Shown: positions 34,910 to 47,492, counted from the stretch's first letter. The stretch is DNA of 64,000 nucleotides from Brachypodium distachyon (GCF_000005505.3 NC_016131.3:36791001-36855000), one strand, 5' to 3'. Notes: generated by a model from the letters alone, not told the origin. Made by a program: numbers and translations.

Positions 34910-36229
34910 AACGGTGGTGCCTTACCCACGAGTGATGCTGCGACAGCGTGCCTCTTTAAGCTAGTGTAAATGGGCAAGGCCCGATTGTAATCCGCTAGCA
35001 CAAAGATGAATAAAAATAAGTGTTACTTCAGTGAATATTGTGTTTTGCTGTTAATTTTCACTTTTGTCTCCTGCTCTAGGTGCACAAAATTGTCTCTTCA
35101 TCCTTGGCTATGAGCAGGGGGCTATCGGATCCCTGAAAACAAAGCTCACAATGTGCTACGTGCCTGCAGGGCACCGTGGAATAGAAAAGATGCTCACACC
35201 CAAGTCTGAGGTCGACTCTTCTGTGCCCGGGGGCTGGGAGGCAGGAGGTTATCCAGTTAATATTGTCTTTATTCATGCATTTTGAAAACTTTTCTATGGA
35301 CCATGGGTGCTGCAAGAATCTAACGTGTAGGGTAAAGATGGGGACGAGGGCACACTGTGATGCTCGTGGAGCGGTCACGGGTGTCGTCGTCTTGCGGATA
35401 AATTGTACATATATGGCAATTACTTCGAGGCTTGATGCAGGACTCTGAGACGGGGCCAGTGCCTCCACGCACCAACCAGTGGTTCCGCGTGCGTGGCGGC
35501 AAGGGCAGCACCTCGACTATTTAAAGACCGGAGCAAGCGCAATACCAGCAATGGGCAAGAAGGCAAGTGATGTCGCTGAGGGTGTTCCCACCATCGCAGC
35601 CCTACACCAGTGATGATAACGCAAAAGGCGAGAGGCGTAGCGAATACGCGATGGCGGTGCATGCCTCCGCGCATGCCGCTGGAGGGTGCACTGCAACCGT
35701 GTCCTTGCCGCGGCTCTCAACAGGGTGCTCTAAATGCAGAGAGAACAGAAAGCTAAGTACTTCGTTTCGAGTCCTTAGTTCTTCCTTTAATCGCACTGGT
35801 TTGCCAAGGTAAGCTAAGTCCCCGTGTAACCGGATTGTAGGAAGGACGCTTGCGAGGGGAGGACGCCCCCCACACGTGGCTCGCGGGTCTGTCCCGAAGG
35901 CATGTGCGTTGGGGTAGTTAATCCAAAGGTGGGGTGGATGGCCGCTGCTGTCTAGCCATAGGTTGGTACTGCGGGTCCGTCCCGGGTCCCTGGTCTGGCT
36001 AAACACGCAGTTGGCAAGTCCCCGGGTACACAAGGTTAAAAATGAGAAGGACAGAGCCCCTCCCCGGCAAGCTGGTTATAGGAAGAAAACAAGTAAATTG
36101 ACATTGGATGAAATTAAATTCGGACAAACAAGTTCGCAATAAACATTCAAAGTGACAAAGGCTAACACGAAGTAAGGTGCCTTGCGCCGCTTGCATGAAA
36201 GTAAATACAAAAGAAGACCAAGCAGATAA
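34910..36229. other. Tat-R spacer between integrase and antisense ORF
   Basis: No gene is supported. A candidate polyadenylation-like AT-rich part (34990-35050) follows pol. One unit related to the Tat-L tandem repeat lies at about 35650-35720. Confidence 0.5.
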
Positions 36230-39200
36230 CTATGCAGGAGGTGCTCCCGGGGTAGCAGCGTCGGCGTGAGGTGCCTCCTCGACGTCGGGGCCTCCCCCGA
36301 CGGCTTCTTCAACAACAGCTTCAGCATCGTCAGCCTTGCTCTGCATCCGCGCCACCATCTCATCCACCACGCCTTGCACCGCTTCCCGGTGGGTCTTGGC
36401 CTCTTCTTCGTCTGACCAGACGTCGAAGACGGACTCGAACGGGAAGTTGGGATGGGCGGAGTGGACCCGGTTAAAAATCTGCCCGGCGACTTGTTCGGCC
36501 GCGAGGCCGACCTACCGGTCCCCGAAAGGCCGTGACGCAGTTCTGCAGGCCGTGTAGCCGGCCGATGAAATCTGCGAAGAAGGAGGTGAAGCTGCCGATG
36601 TTCTCCCCGTCGAAGGAAGTTACCAAGATATCGAACCCCTGCAGCACCTCCACCGTCGAGTCCGCCAGCTTCTTCAGCCTAGCTACCTCCCCTGACCTGC
36701 GGGCCCGCAGCTCGGTGCATGCACCGCGAGCTTCCTGGGCCTGCAGCTTGTCCTCGCAGCACTCGGTCTTCAGCTTGCCGATCTTGGACGCCTTCTTGGT
36801 ATTGTCCTCGTCGATGAGTCAGAGCTCCTGCCGTGTCATGTCAAGCTCGCCCTGAAGGGACGAGCTGACATCTTGGGCAGCCTTGAGCTGCCCTGCAAGC
36901 TCGCGCTCCCAGGAGCGAGCCTAGTCTTGCAGCTCTTTCTCCCGGCGCGCTGAAGCTTCGGCCGCTGGCGCAGCCGCCGTCTCCAGCTCTCCGACCTCGC
37001 GCCGGAGGAGTTGGATCTCCGGGGAGTAGTTGGACAGCAGGTTCGTCTTCTCCCGGAGACACCACTGGAACGTGTCGAGAGCTGCCTGGTTCTCCTCTTC
37101 GCTCTTGCCGTGCGTGGCCTTCACCAGCTCGAGCTCCCTCTGGTGCTCCTGCTGCAGGTCCCATAGTTGCTAGAGGACCTCGGCCTCTGGAACTCCTTGT
37201 ACGGCCGGCGCCGCACTAGCTTGCTGCGCCTACCGGAGCTCCCCCCGGAGCCACTGCAGCTCTGCGTGCTGCTCCTTCGCCTCCCGTCGTGCAGCTCCCG
37301 GTTCCGCCACCACGCGGGCATGGTGTTGCTGTGCATCGTTGAAGAAATCGATGAACATCCGCTGTTGCTGCTGGATGTTGTCGATTACATGGTGCCCCTG
37401 TTGGAACACACTGGGGTCGAAGGTGATCCGACCCTATGCCCGCCCGGCGAGCTCCCCTGCTCCCGGGCTAAAGGCAGCTCCAGCGGAGAAGGAGGACCCC
37501 GCCACAACCGTCTACAACCCCGAGGCAGCGTCAGGATTCTGAGACGCGTCCCCGGCGTGGCCGAGTCCCGCTGCTCCCTACCAGGCCCAAGGGGGCAGGC
37601 TAGGGGCTCAGGGGCTTCTCTAGGGCGCCGCTGCTTGCCTCGGCTGGCAGAGGCTGCCCCGCGTCATCCGTCGCAGGTGGCGCCACTTGCGTGGCGTCAC
37701 CTACAGTAGCAGTCGCGTCCCCGGAAAGCGACGGGCGGGTTGTTGAAGGGCTCCGGCGGAGGGACCCTCCTCCGGAGCATCGTCGTCGGTCTTGCCGGTG
37801 AGGTCGATCACCCGCACCTCGGTGGGCATCCCCGACTACTGCACGAAGGACACCTGCGTCAGTCTGAAAAACGGCATAGTTGAGTGAAGAAAAGACAACG
37901 AAAGACAAAGCTGTACCTTGTCGCGTCTCGCTGACGGCCTGGTGTGCGGCTCCGCCAGCCGCCTCCTCGCTTGCTGCCGGGACGCTCCCGCCGGACGCCG
38001 TGGACCCTGCGGGGGACTCTGTGTCAGGAAGCAGTTGAGAAAGTGAGTTAGAACAGGAAGTACTTGGGCTTGCGAGTACCTGCTGCCGGGCTTGTGCCCT
38101 GCAAGTTCGGGTCAGGGACCCCTGTGTCCCCAGCGGCAGCCGCCGCCGCAGTAACAGCCACATCAGTGGCGTCCTTGTCACCACCGCCCGACGCCGTGCG
38201 GGGTTTCTTGACCGGGGCTGCCAGCGAAGTGCTGGGCTACCCCCTCTTCCTCGAAGAGCTGAAAAATGCAGAAGTAATCTACAAGAACATGTAAAATTCG
38301 TGAAAACCGAGATGATTAGAGCAACGTCGAACTTACCCCGGCGGGTTGAGCTTGAGCACCCAGTCCGCCAAGATGCTCCTCGCCGGGAAGCTGCTTCGCG
38401 CGGGTGGAACTGGCGGAGCCGCCGGGGTGGCCGGGACGGCTGATGCAGCCGCCCTACTGCCGGCGGAGGCCCCCGTCCCCGCATCGACTTGAGGCGTCTA
38501 AAGCTGCGGGCTGGCCTCCCGCCTGCTAGCCCGCTCTGCCGCGGACCGCCTTACCAGGGGGACGCCGTCCTTGTCGTCGCCCCCTTCCGGTGCAACCCCG
38601 CCAGCTTTCGGGGGAGCACCGTCGTCGACGTCGTCGTCGGAGCCTTCTCTGACGCCTAGCGAGGAATCGTCGGAGTCCAAGTCCTCTGGCCAGGCGGAGC
38701 CCCGGTCTTGGCCGCCCTTCCCCGACCCGGGAGCCGGCTCCTTGCTGGTGCGAGACCTGGGTTGCGAGGGGGAGGGCTGCGCTGAGGGGTCTTCCATGAT
38801 CCCCCATTCATCGCAGAGTGGGAGATCCCGGGCTCCCGGGTTCGGGATCCCGGCATGGAGCGGTTTTCGCTCCAGGTGGCGGCAACCGGAAGGCTTCGTC
38901 CTCGTCGGTGATGCCCTTCACCCAGAACTGTATCTCGTCAGGCAAGAGTTCCGTACGCTGCAGCCGGGTTCGGTCGCTTGGCCTGGTGTCCGTCCATGCC
39001 GGATGTGAGCGCCGCTGCAGGAGAGCTACGCGCCTCCTGATGAAGTGGGGCCCCACATTCGTGTCCGTGAGCCCAGCCTCGCGGAGCGCCTTGATCTTCT
39101 CACAGATCAAGGCCAGCTCCTCGTCCTTCTGGTCGCGGAGTGTCCAGTCATCGGAGCCCTTCGGATGTCTGAGGGGTTCCTCGTGGAACTCTTGGAGCTC

Positions 39201-39791
39201 GTCGGTGCGCACCCAGCAGCAGTCCCGGCGCCACTCATGCTCGATCTTCTTCTTCCCCAGCTAGATGAACTCCGACTTGAGCCTGTCACGGAACCGGAAC
39301 ACTACACCCGAGGACAGGGGAGCTTTCGCCTCCACCCTAGGGTAGTAGTAGCGGCGAAACAGAGCCACCGATGGCATCACCCCCACGAACGCTTTACAGA
39401 GGTGTTGGAAGACAGCCGATGTGAAGAATGACGTGGGGTGAATTTGAGCCATGATGAGCCCGTACGACTCCATGACAGCATAAAGGAAGAAAGAGTGCGG
39501 CGGCACGAACCCGGCTAGGATGAACCTCCCGAAAATCCGGAAGTACTGCTGGTCACGCTCTGCGCCAACGGGGAGAACTCGCGTCGGCCCGTACTCATTG
39601 TACTTGGTGGCGAGCGCCAAGACCAGCTTCTCCACCCCCTCGCCATTGTACCCGAGGGCGAAGAAGGCGAACTTGGCCCGCATTTCTTCATCCTTCCGTG
39701 CTCCCTCCGACAGCTCCTTCTTGCTGGCCTTCTCACGCTTCTGTCCTTTCCTGGCGCTCCCCTTTGGTCGGTTCTGGCCCTTGGAAGACAT
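36230..39791 (-). pseudogene. Antisense ORF of Tat-R with three intron-like gaps
   Basis: The start chosen is the ATG at 39791, opening a basic N-terminus (about 40 residues, Lys/Arg-rich). The globular domain follows (GYNGEG, PPHSFFLYAVMESY, GVMPSVALFRRYYYP), as in Tat-L. A TAG is at 39261-39263, then the same frame runs to 38808. Acidic DDDVDD and PLVRRS motifs are near 38500-38640. Then come three gaps with splice-like borders: 38259-38336 (GTAAGT to TTTCAG), 38019-38079 (GTACTC to CACAG) and 37864-37916 (GTACAG to TTTCAG). The coiled coil is at about 37340-36600, with stops. The C-terminus matches that of Tat-L (VDEMVARMQSK) and ends at a TAG at 36230-36232. Placement, antisense to pol and before the 3' LTR, is known for Tat elements. 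The copy is dead through stops and shifts; introns are inferred from borders only. Confidence 0.72.
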
Positions 39792-40203
39792 CGGCGGGAG
39801 TGGGGAATGGGTTTGGCTGGAGTTGGGGCGCGGGGAGCATGGGAGGCAATGGCGGAGGCAGAAAACAGTGGGGGGTGCCTGCCGCCAGCCTTGGGTATTT
39901 ATCGGGGCTGGCGGGCCACAACGGACACCCCCACGATCAACAATAAAGTGCCTGGAAGAATCGGAAATTAAGATGGGGGTGCGCGACGTGGCCTTAGCTC
40001 TCTGGTGATTATGGGGGATAAGGCAGGAGATCGTGCACCTGACCATTTCACTCGGGAGAGTGGAACTAGAAATGCGGCCCACAAGGCCGGGTACCGGGAT
40101 AATCCCTCGGGACCCACGCGTCGGATAGGGGGTAGCCCAGCAACCGACCAAGGATAGCACTAACCGGGGCCTCAAGGCTGCCGGCCGAGGCCCAAGGGCT
40201 TAC
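39792..40203. other. Region between antisense ORF start and Tat-R 3' LTR
   Basis: Non-coding. It ends in the purine-rich cccaagggcttac that primes the plus strand at the LTR edge. It should hold any promoter of the antisense gene, but I recognise no motif. Confidence 0.45.
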
Positions 40204-41044
40204 TGTCGTACCAGTGGCCCACGGGGTCCCACTGTTACGGGACGCGTGGGTCGCAAGTGACGAAGCCTTACCAGGTTTGCCTCCCGGGAAGGATAAGCCC
40301 GGGGAGCCCGCCCCAAGGAGATAGTTATTGGCAAAGGCAAAGCCAAGAGTTGGAACAGGAGAAGTGCCCGCTTCGGTGGGAACCCGGGAACTCTGGTCCC
40401 AAGAAGAGGAAGGCACGCTGCCCCTGCAACGGGCCGGGTGCGCTTGCCAGGAAGGGGCTCCCCACATCCCACGCTCGAGCATGCAGGTGGGGCCCGCAAA
40501 ACAGTGAAGACAGGACGAGACAGCGGACGCAGTGCATTTAATGCACCGATAGGGGTCACATCGGCAGGGCTAGTCTTGCTCGGCAAGGCTAGAGCGGCTA
40601 CCCTATAAGTCTATTTTATTTACTGTGTACAGTGGCCTGGGCGCTGCATGGAGCCCAGCGTGGATCAACAATAGGGTAAGTTTTGTGGCAATGACACGCG
40701 TGTAGCTAACGTGTCACGCCGCATGCATCGGCACCTGTGGTATCCCCTTGTCTATGAAAAGACGACCAATGCCACACCGGGCAAAGGGTTCGAACCCTAG
40801 TCATTAACAAGTAGCCTACCCGGAAACCCCCCGGGCAATTTGTAAGAACACACTAATTAGTAAATACAACTAAAAGTAGAACGTAGGGTGTTACACCTCC
40901 GGGTGGCCCGAACCTAGGTAAATCCGATTGTCTACACTTCGTGTCTTTCGTCACGCCGGCGATCACCGGAGCGCTCGCCTCGCCCCTCACCGAACAACAA
41001 GGGGGTGTCCAACATCCCCGGTGCCGGAGACCCCTGCTCCGACA
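40204..41044 (+). repeat. 3' LTR of Tat-R
   Basis: It starts TGTCGTACCAGTGG and ends CTGCTCCGACA, with TGTCG/CGACA ends. It is homologous to the other two Tat LTRs in the window. It is followed directly by Element C sequence (flank tcctc). No upstream partner LTR exists in this orientation. Confidence 0.83.
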
Positions 41045-41045
41045 T

Positions 41046-42367
41046 CCTCAAGTTGTCCATATTGACCCCACTCTTCTTGCTGCATATGAGGAAGAATCAC
41101 TCCCGAGTCACCTCATGGATCATGTTAAAGGTCTTCTTGTTGCCAAGGCTCAGGCTGAAGAACGGGAGCTCAACAGAAATCTTCGTGCTGCACGAAAAAT
41201 AGAAGAAGAAGAAGAAGAACGAGCTGAGAAAGAACGTGTTGAGAAAGAGAAGGCAGAAGCTGTCTTGAAGAAGAAAGAAGAAAAGAAAGCTGCAGAGTTG
41301 CAAAAGAGGAAGGCTGAGAAGGAAGCCGAAAAGAAGAAAAGGGCTGACCTCATCGCCCTGAAGAACGAAAAAGAAATTGCTTTGAAGACCAAGGCTGAGC
41401 TTGAAAAGAAGAGAAGAAGGCTGTGCTTGCTGAACGGATGAAGCAGGCAGCTGAGAGCATAAAGGCTGATAAGGCCAAAAGCGAAGCCAGGAAGAAAGCC
41501 GCCATCGAGAAATCTCCTGAAGAACAAGGTGGTAATGAAGAAGTTGACCGAGAGAAAACTGAATATGAGAAGACGAGGGATGCCGCTCGTGAGACCCGTC
41601 GCGAGATTGGTCTCAAGGCCAGAAATGACGCAGCATCCCCTTGGATGCTGAAGAAAGTCAGGATATTCCAGGCCAGTTATTCCGAAGAAAGTTATCATGA
41701 CTCGCAAGGCATCTCAGAGTTCCTGCCAAGGAATTTGGATTGAGAATCAAAGTTCCTGCTCGAAGAAGTCCCTCCACTTCGTCGTCTGTGGCAGATCCTC
41801 AGAAGAAGCAAGCTACTATCACCCCTGTGCCAGATACATCAACTGTCAAGCTTACTTCACTTCTAGAGTAACAGGAACAAGCTGCATCATCACCTATAGA
41901 TCTGTCTGAGCAAACTGCTCAGCAAGAAGAAGAAGGAGATGAAGTATTGGGGCTCTCTCATCCTGAAGTACTATCAACTGAAGAACCCCCCACCAGCAGC
42001 CTCGTTGCCTCAAAGCTGAAGCCAATCATGACGTAAATGTCAATGATGCAGAGATAGACGCGGATGCCCCCGTGCCAACGCCACAAGTTCATGTGAAGAA
42101 GGTTGTTGTTAAGAATGTCAGACCGTCTGAACCGTCCAACCCGAGTTCCTCAAGTGAAGAGGAGAAATAAGAGAAGAAAGAAGAAGAGAAGAAGGAAGAA
42201 GAGAAGGATGTTGAGAAGGAGCAAGGAAAGCAAGCTGCAGAAGAGTCTGATGATGATCTGATGGAGATTGAACGTCTTCCAGAAGATCTTCTGAAGACTG
42301 CGCCCAAGAAGAAGAGATCTGGTGTGGCAAAGGATCGCGAGGACAGGAGACTCTCTCGGATGCTTGT
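41046..42367 (+). pseudogene. Element C extra 3' ORF, N-terminal part (Lys/Glu coiled coil)
   Basis: The frame at 41046 continues from a lost upstream part. After LLAAYEEESLPSHL it becomes a long, highly charged coiled coil (runs of EEEEE, KKKEEKK, AEKEAEKKK) to about 41410, where one base is missing and the frame shifts. A second charged segment follows to about 41743, then another shift. A Ser/Pro/Glu-rich stretch runs to 42367, with basic KKRS near 42310. Such a large ORF between pol and 3' LTR is typical of SIRE/Maximus copia elements, where it is often called env-like. I see no signal peptide or membrane segment in this portion, so that label is weak. It is interrupted at 42367 by a solo LTR. 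Confidence 0.7.
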
Positions 42368-45300
42368 TGAAGCGACCGCCCCCGTAAAAGGGTTCAATCT
42401 TTGTGCTTTAGTGCTAGTCCCTGTATCGACTCACTAGCACACACAGTTTCAAGATGTAATATCATAGAACAAAGGTCTCAATATTACAACGTATCATCCA
42501 GAATATAAAAGGGTACTTACAATTCGCATAACCTCACGGGTTAGCTAGAAATAAAACAATTGTTTAGCAGCGGAAAACGGAAGATACAAGGGCACATCAA
42601 CACCACGGTGAGAGCGTGTTGGAATGTAGGCCCGTAACCCAAATATGCAGAACGTACGTCTTACTCGTCGTCGGAGCTTCCTGCATCATTAGACGATGCA
42701 GCCACTAGGGTCAATACATTGAATGTATTGGCAAGATTCACTAGGAGTTATACCAGAGCCTACCAAATATATGCATAGTGTGGTAAAGTGGGGTTCAAGC
42801 TATTTGCATAAAAGCTTAGTTATTGAATCCTATCTTTTAATCAAATAGAATTTTATCACTATTGGACACGGGGTAGACACACCCATGCTCCTATTATCCT
42901 AGAGCACATTGATGTGGATTCATCAAGTGCCCCTACCCTGTTCAACCATTCATTTTATTTAAGAAGTTAGAATGAGTGAGACTTTCCTTACAGCTCCACA
43001 TCTAGTCACTCAAATTGTCCGTTGCCGGGGACACGGCTAAGTACTTAGTTTTGACGCTCTCGAGAGTTTGTACACATTCCCCACAAGAAACCGACGTGTT
43101 AATCCCTTGCTGTCCTCTGGGTAGAGTAGCAACGGCATCGATTACGAGATTTTCAGAGGTAATTCCCTAAACCACGAGAGAATCACGCTCCCCCTACACA
43201 GCTACCTCAGTACAATTCCTCGGGTCTAGGTTCATACAACTTACTCTTGTCTCGCCAGAGCCCATATAGCATTGTGGTTGTACTAGAAGCTTCTAAATAG
43301 GAAACTAGTCCAGTCTCGGTTACCCCAGGTGGCATTCCACATTTGCAACGTAGGCGCTCCCCGAATCCACGGGAGAGACGTCCATGGACGATCCATTCCT
43401 GAATCCACAGGAACTCGACTCAGAGGGACCCATAGAAATGGACCTGACGCCGCTAATCCTCAAAATCTTCAAAGCTGCCCACCCAGGACGGTTCATTTAA
43501 TTAATTGTTTTGCCTTACATCTAATAAAATCATTTCATATCGCCAAAGGCATAACAATAAATAATGTAGTTATTTCCCCCACGATACTACCATAGCCTAG
43601 CATTTAACTACAATCGATGGCAATATGGTAGCAAGGTAATGGCGAGGGTAAACTAGACTACCTGGGATTTATAGCTAGCATAGAAGTACGAGTAATATTC
43701 CTGATGCATCTAATGAAACATCTAGTGCATAGTAAAAATATTTAGGAGAATGATCAAAGTGAACTTGCCTTGTCCAAGGTTGTGGTAGTTCTCGCACTCT
43801 TCGCAACAACAATGATTACACTCCACACAATCTAAAATAAAAGGAACACACACAATAAACACAACATTCAATACAAAAACCATGCCATGATGCACATGCT
43901 ATGCTGATGCACACAAAGGTTACTTCTAACGTACAAAGTTTTGTTTCTGTTTTGAAAAGGCTCTCAAAAGATTTGGACAGATTATACAACATCAAAGTGG
44001 TAATTAATATGCAAGAAACATGGATAGGGTTTAAAACAAAAGATTGTGCGGCTTTTGTAACATAGAGCAATATTTAACTTGCATGCCATGATTATACACA
44101 AAATAATTTCTTCTCTGGTCCTAATGGATAGAGAACAACTTTAAATAATTTTACAGCAAGATAACATACTCAAAACTATTTTGAAACAATTCATTTGAAA
44201 TTTGAACCATATTCAACCCTTCTGTAAATAGCTACTGTCTAAGTTGTTCAAAACTGAAAATAAACCGTGCCAAAATATTCTACACATTACGACGATTCCA
44301 GAAAGGTGCGGAACACAAATTTTGGACAAACGGTTTGAAAGATATAAAGGTTTGAAGTTGTAGGGTATTTTCTGCAAAAGTGCATTATCCACTTCGGCCG
44401 AAAATAAAATAAAATAAAATAAATAAAAAAAACCCTGCCACGTGGCAGCGCGGGACTGGCCGGTTTCTAGGGTTCCGGCCGGCGGCTAGCTCGCCGGCGG
44501 CGGCGCGGGGCGGCGCGGGCAGGGGCAGCGCGGGCGAGCAGCAGGGGCGGCGCGCGCACGGCGGCGGCGGGCGGCGCGGGGCAGCGGGTCGCGCGGGCGG
44601 AGCGGAGGCGGCGCGCGGGCGGAGCGGGGTGGCGCAGGCGGCTGCGCGCGCACGGACAGCGCGCGGAGGGCGGCGGGCGGCGCGGCGCACGGGCGCGGGC
44701 AGGGGTGCGGCCAGGCGGCGCGCGGACGGCGGCCGGCGCTGAGGAAGATGACCGGCGCGGCAGCCGGAGGCGGCGGCGGCGGCCAAACGCCAAGGCGAGC
44801 GCGTCACGACGTTCGGGACGGGGAGAGGAGAGAGGCTAGGGGAGTGGCGCGGGAAGAACCTCACCGGAACGGCGGAGAAACGCGAAGAATGGCGGTGGCA
44901 GCAACAAACTCCGGCGAGCAATTACTTTCTAACCGGTGCGAAATTAAACGTGGGGTTTGGGGGAAGTGGAGGAGAAAAGCGAGGCCTTCGGGGTGACGCG
45001 CAAGGATTTGGAGAAAACGGCCTGAGCGCGGAGAAATCGGAGGTGGAGTCATGGGCAGTTCGCGGGCGTGCGTGGCCGGATTTTTCGGACGGAGGTTGAA
45101 GATGACGCGTGGGTCCCACCGGTCAGTGAGAGCGGGCGGCTCGGGCGGGCTGAGCCGGTCCGGTTCGGTCCGGTCCGGTCCGGTTTGACCGGGCCGGTCC
45201 GGTTCAGCCGGTTCGGTCGGTTTTCCTCGGTTTTTCCTTTTCTTTTATCTATTTTCTGTTTTCGAACCTCAAAATTGATTCGGAGCTCCAAATCACTCCA

Positions 45301-45704
45301 AATAAAATGCAACAAAATTTGTAAAATCATATTTTCATATGATCTAACTTTTGGAGCAAGAATTTTCTCAAAATAAAATATTTAAAAATATATTTGCATA
45401 TAAAATGGCTTTTATGGCCCTTAGGCTATCGAATCAAATTATTTTTTTCAAAATACTTTCAAAAGCCAATTATGGGATAGCTTTATATATGCATTAAATC
45501 CCTTTTTATCACAATACCCTCATGGGTTAAAAATGCAAATAGTCAAGAGCAAGATCAAAGCCCAAAAACAAATAAAAGCATTTTTGCAAAAGGGTTTTCT
45601 GGGAAAACTTTAGGGTTTTGAAAGTGTTCAGATGCAAGGGTGACATGATGCTTATGATATGCAATGCATATGAAGAATTTTGAAAATTGGGATGTTACAC
45701 TTGT
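42363..45704. repeat. Target site duplication cttgt around the solo LTR
   Basis: cttgt at 42363-42367 and again at 45700-45704 is a perfect 5-bp duplication. Confidence 0.92.
42368..45699 (-). mobile_element. Solo A-family LTR (3332 bp), minus strand
   Basis: A complete LTR (minus-strand TGTAACATCCC to GCTTCA) splits the Element C 3' ORF. It has no internal domain and a perfect target duplication. This is a recombination product of a full insertion. The stem-loop pair is present at about 42680-42730. Confidence 0.95.
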
Positions 45705-46953
45705 GAGATCTCAAGCTATGGCTGAAGATAACCGTGAGTTATTGTCTCCGAAGCCTACTATGCCAGTTTCCTCAAATCGCGAGATAGCCAACTTCAAGGA
45801 CCTAAAGAACGCAGAACTTCGCCTCGTGAGGATGAACAATGGGCTGAAGTACAAGGAGGATAGATTTTGGTCTTCTGAGCAACAAGACTACTATGCGCAG
45901 ATTCTTCTGCCCCAGACACACTTCGCTAAGATGTAATATCTAAACGATGATTGGTTCGCTTACAACTGACGAAATGGTGTCATGCCTGCTGCCAATGCAC
46001 TCAATGATCTGAACCTCTTGAAGTTTGCTGAAACCTGTCAGAATTGGAACGATGAACTCATTCTTCAGTTCTATGCTACCTTCGGCAGGAAGGTGTGTAA
46101 GTTTGAGGACAACTCCAAAGGGTATAACATTTACTGGATGATTGATGGAGACAGGCATAGCTGCACCGCCCGGCACTTCAAAAAATTTCTTGGTCTAGCT
46201 GAGTTTGATGGCCAGCCCAAGATACATGAAGAAAAGGTTGCCTCTGATGAAGACATCGCTATCTTGTATGAAGAAGGATTCTCAGGCGCCTTTGGAGGAC
46301 TCTCTAGTCTGAAGCCTGAAGCAAAGATTCTCAATGACATTCTCCGTTTCACACTCTCTCCCAAGCAAGGCAGCTCAAGTGAAATTGCTGGTCTTCACCG
46401 CAATCTGCCACTCGCCGTCTTCAAGGGTGAGAAGGACTTCGGAGATTATATTCTTAAGACTATCACTCATGCCTCTACCGATCGTGTGCGTGCATTGCCA
46501 TACGCTCCTCAGATCATGAAGATCGTATTGCAGTTGTACGAGAAACGCTTTGAGTTGGAACATTAGCACAAGTACTTCTCGCTAAAGCCTCAAGATCCAG
46601 AGTTGTCTCTGCTACCTCCTACTTCAGCGTCTGATCGCCCGTCCAGGGAGTCGTCACAGCCAATTCCGTCGCAACAGCAGCTGAAGCAGCCACTTCGTCC
46701 ATCTGATTCTCAGTATGAGACCAGCTCAGACACGGAAGGTTTTTTGAAGAATCTTGTTATGAAGCTCTCCAGCAAGATCAACGATCAGCAAGACATGCTC
46801 GAGAAGCACACAGCTCTGTTGAAGAATCAAGAGGTGCTGATCAAGAAGTGGATTTCCCGCGAAGACAAGACCAGTGGCATGTTTCAAGATTTCTTCGCCA
46901 AACACTTCCCAGATGTCCTGAAACCCGAAGACAGCGACGCCCCTCCAGACTAG
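45700..46953 (+). pseudogene. Element C extra 3' ORF, C-terminal part
   Basis: This resumes the frame interrupted at 42367. A segment to 45936 ends in a stop. Then comes a globular domain at 45982-46566 with FYATFGRK, IYWMIDGDRHSCTARHF and FLGLAEFDG. I associate this with the plant transposon protein domain found in SIRE/Maximus ORFs (family assignment from memory). A single TAG at 46564 separates it from a Ser/Gln-rich linker and a final coiled coil (DQQDMLEKHTALLKNQEVL, 46770-46850), ending at 46953. The pattern globular domain plus coiled coil suggests a structural or assembly role; this is inference only. Several stops make it a pseudogene. Confidence 0.72.
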
Positions 46954-47478
46954 TGAAATCTTCAACCTTTTTGGCATCTTGATGCAAAACGGGAGAAGGA
47001 GTCAAGGGGAGGGTTTCGCGTTTATTGGACTCAGGGGGAGTTGGCTTTTATCTGGTTCTTAGTTCTTCGTCGCCGTTTCGTGAAAACTTTAAGTCCTACC
47101 CGTCGTTGATGTAAACTTTGGTTGCCTCTTGCATGACCATTCTGGAATGACTGTAATAAATTTAATCTTCATGCATTTTCATTTCTCATGCATGCATGTT
47201 TACTTCACAACCTGTTGGTGCTGCATCTGTTTACTTCAATTTTTGAGCATGTATGAATTCTTATTTACTGTTGCTCTAACTCTGTACATGATGCACACCC
47301 TTGTTTCTGAAGAATATGAAGATTTCCTCTCACTCCTAAAGCTCTTTGCACTTGCATTCAAAAGCAATCTTAAATAGTGCATATCTTCAGGGGGAGTCTT
47401 CTTATAACTCAGAAGCTAAAACCTTCACTCTTATTATTCGCATCATTGAAGCTTTAACCAGTGTTGTCATCAAACACC
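46954..47478 (+). other. 3' untranslated spacer of Element C
   Basis: AT-rich spacer between the 3' ORF and the purine tract. No gene seen. Confidence 0.6.
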
Positions 47479-47491
47479 AAAAAGGGGGAGA
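47479..47491 (+). promoter_or_regulatory. Polypurine tract of Element C
   Basis: aaaaagggggaga precedes the 3' LTR, the classic SIRE-type plus-strand primer. Confidence 0.85.
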
Positions 47492-47492
47492 T

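Noticed and set aside
41150..41707. 185-residue Ser/Phe-rich minus-strand ORF resembling a membrane protein
   Set aside because: Complement of the Lys/Glu coiled coil of Element C. The hydrophobic look comes from AAG/GAA read backwards.
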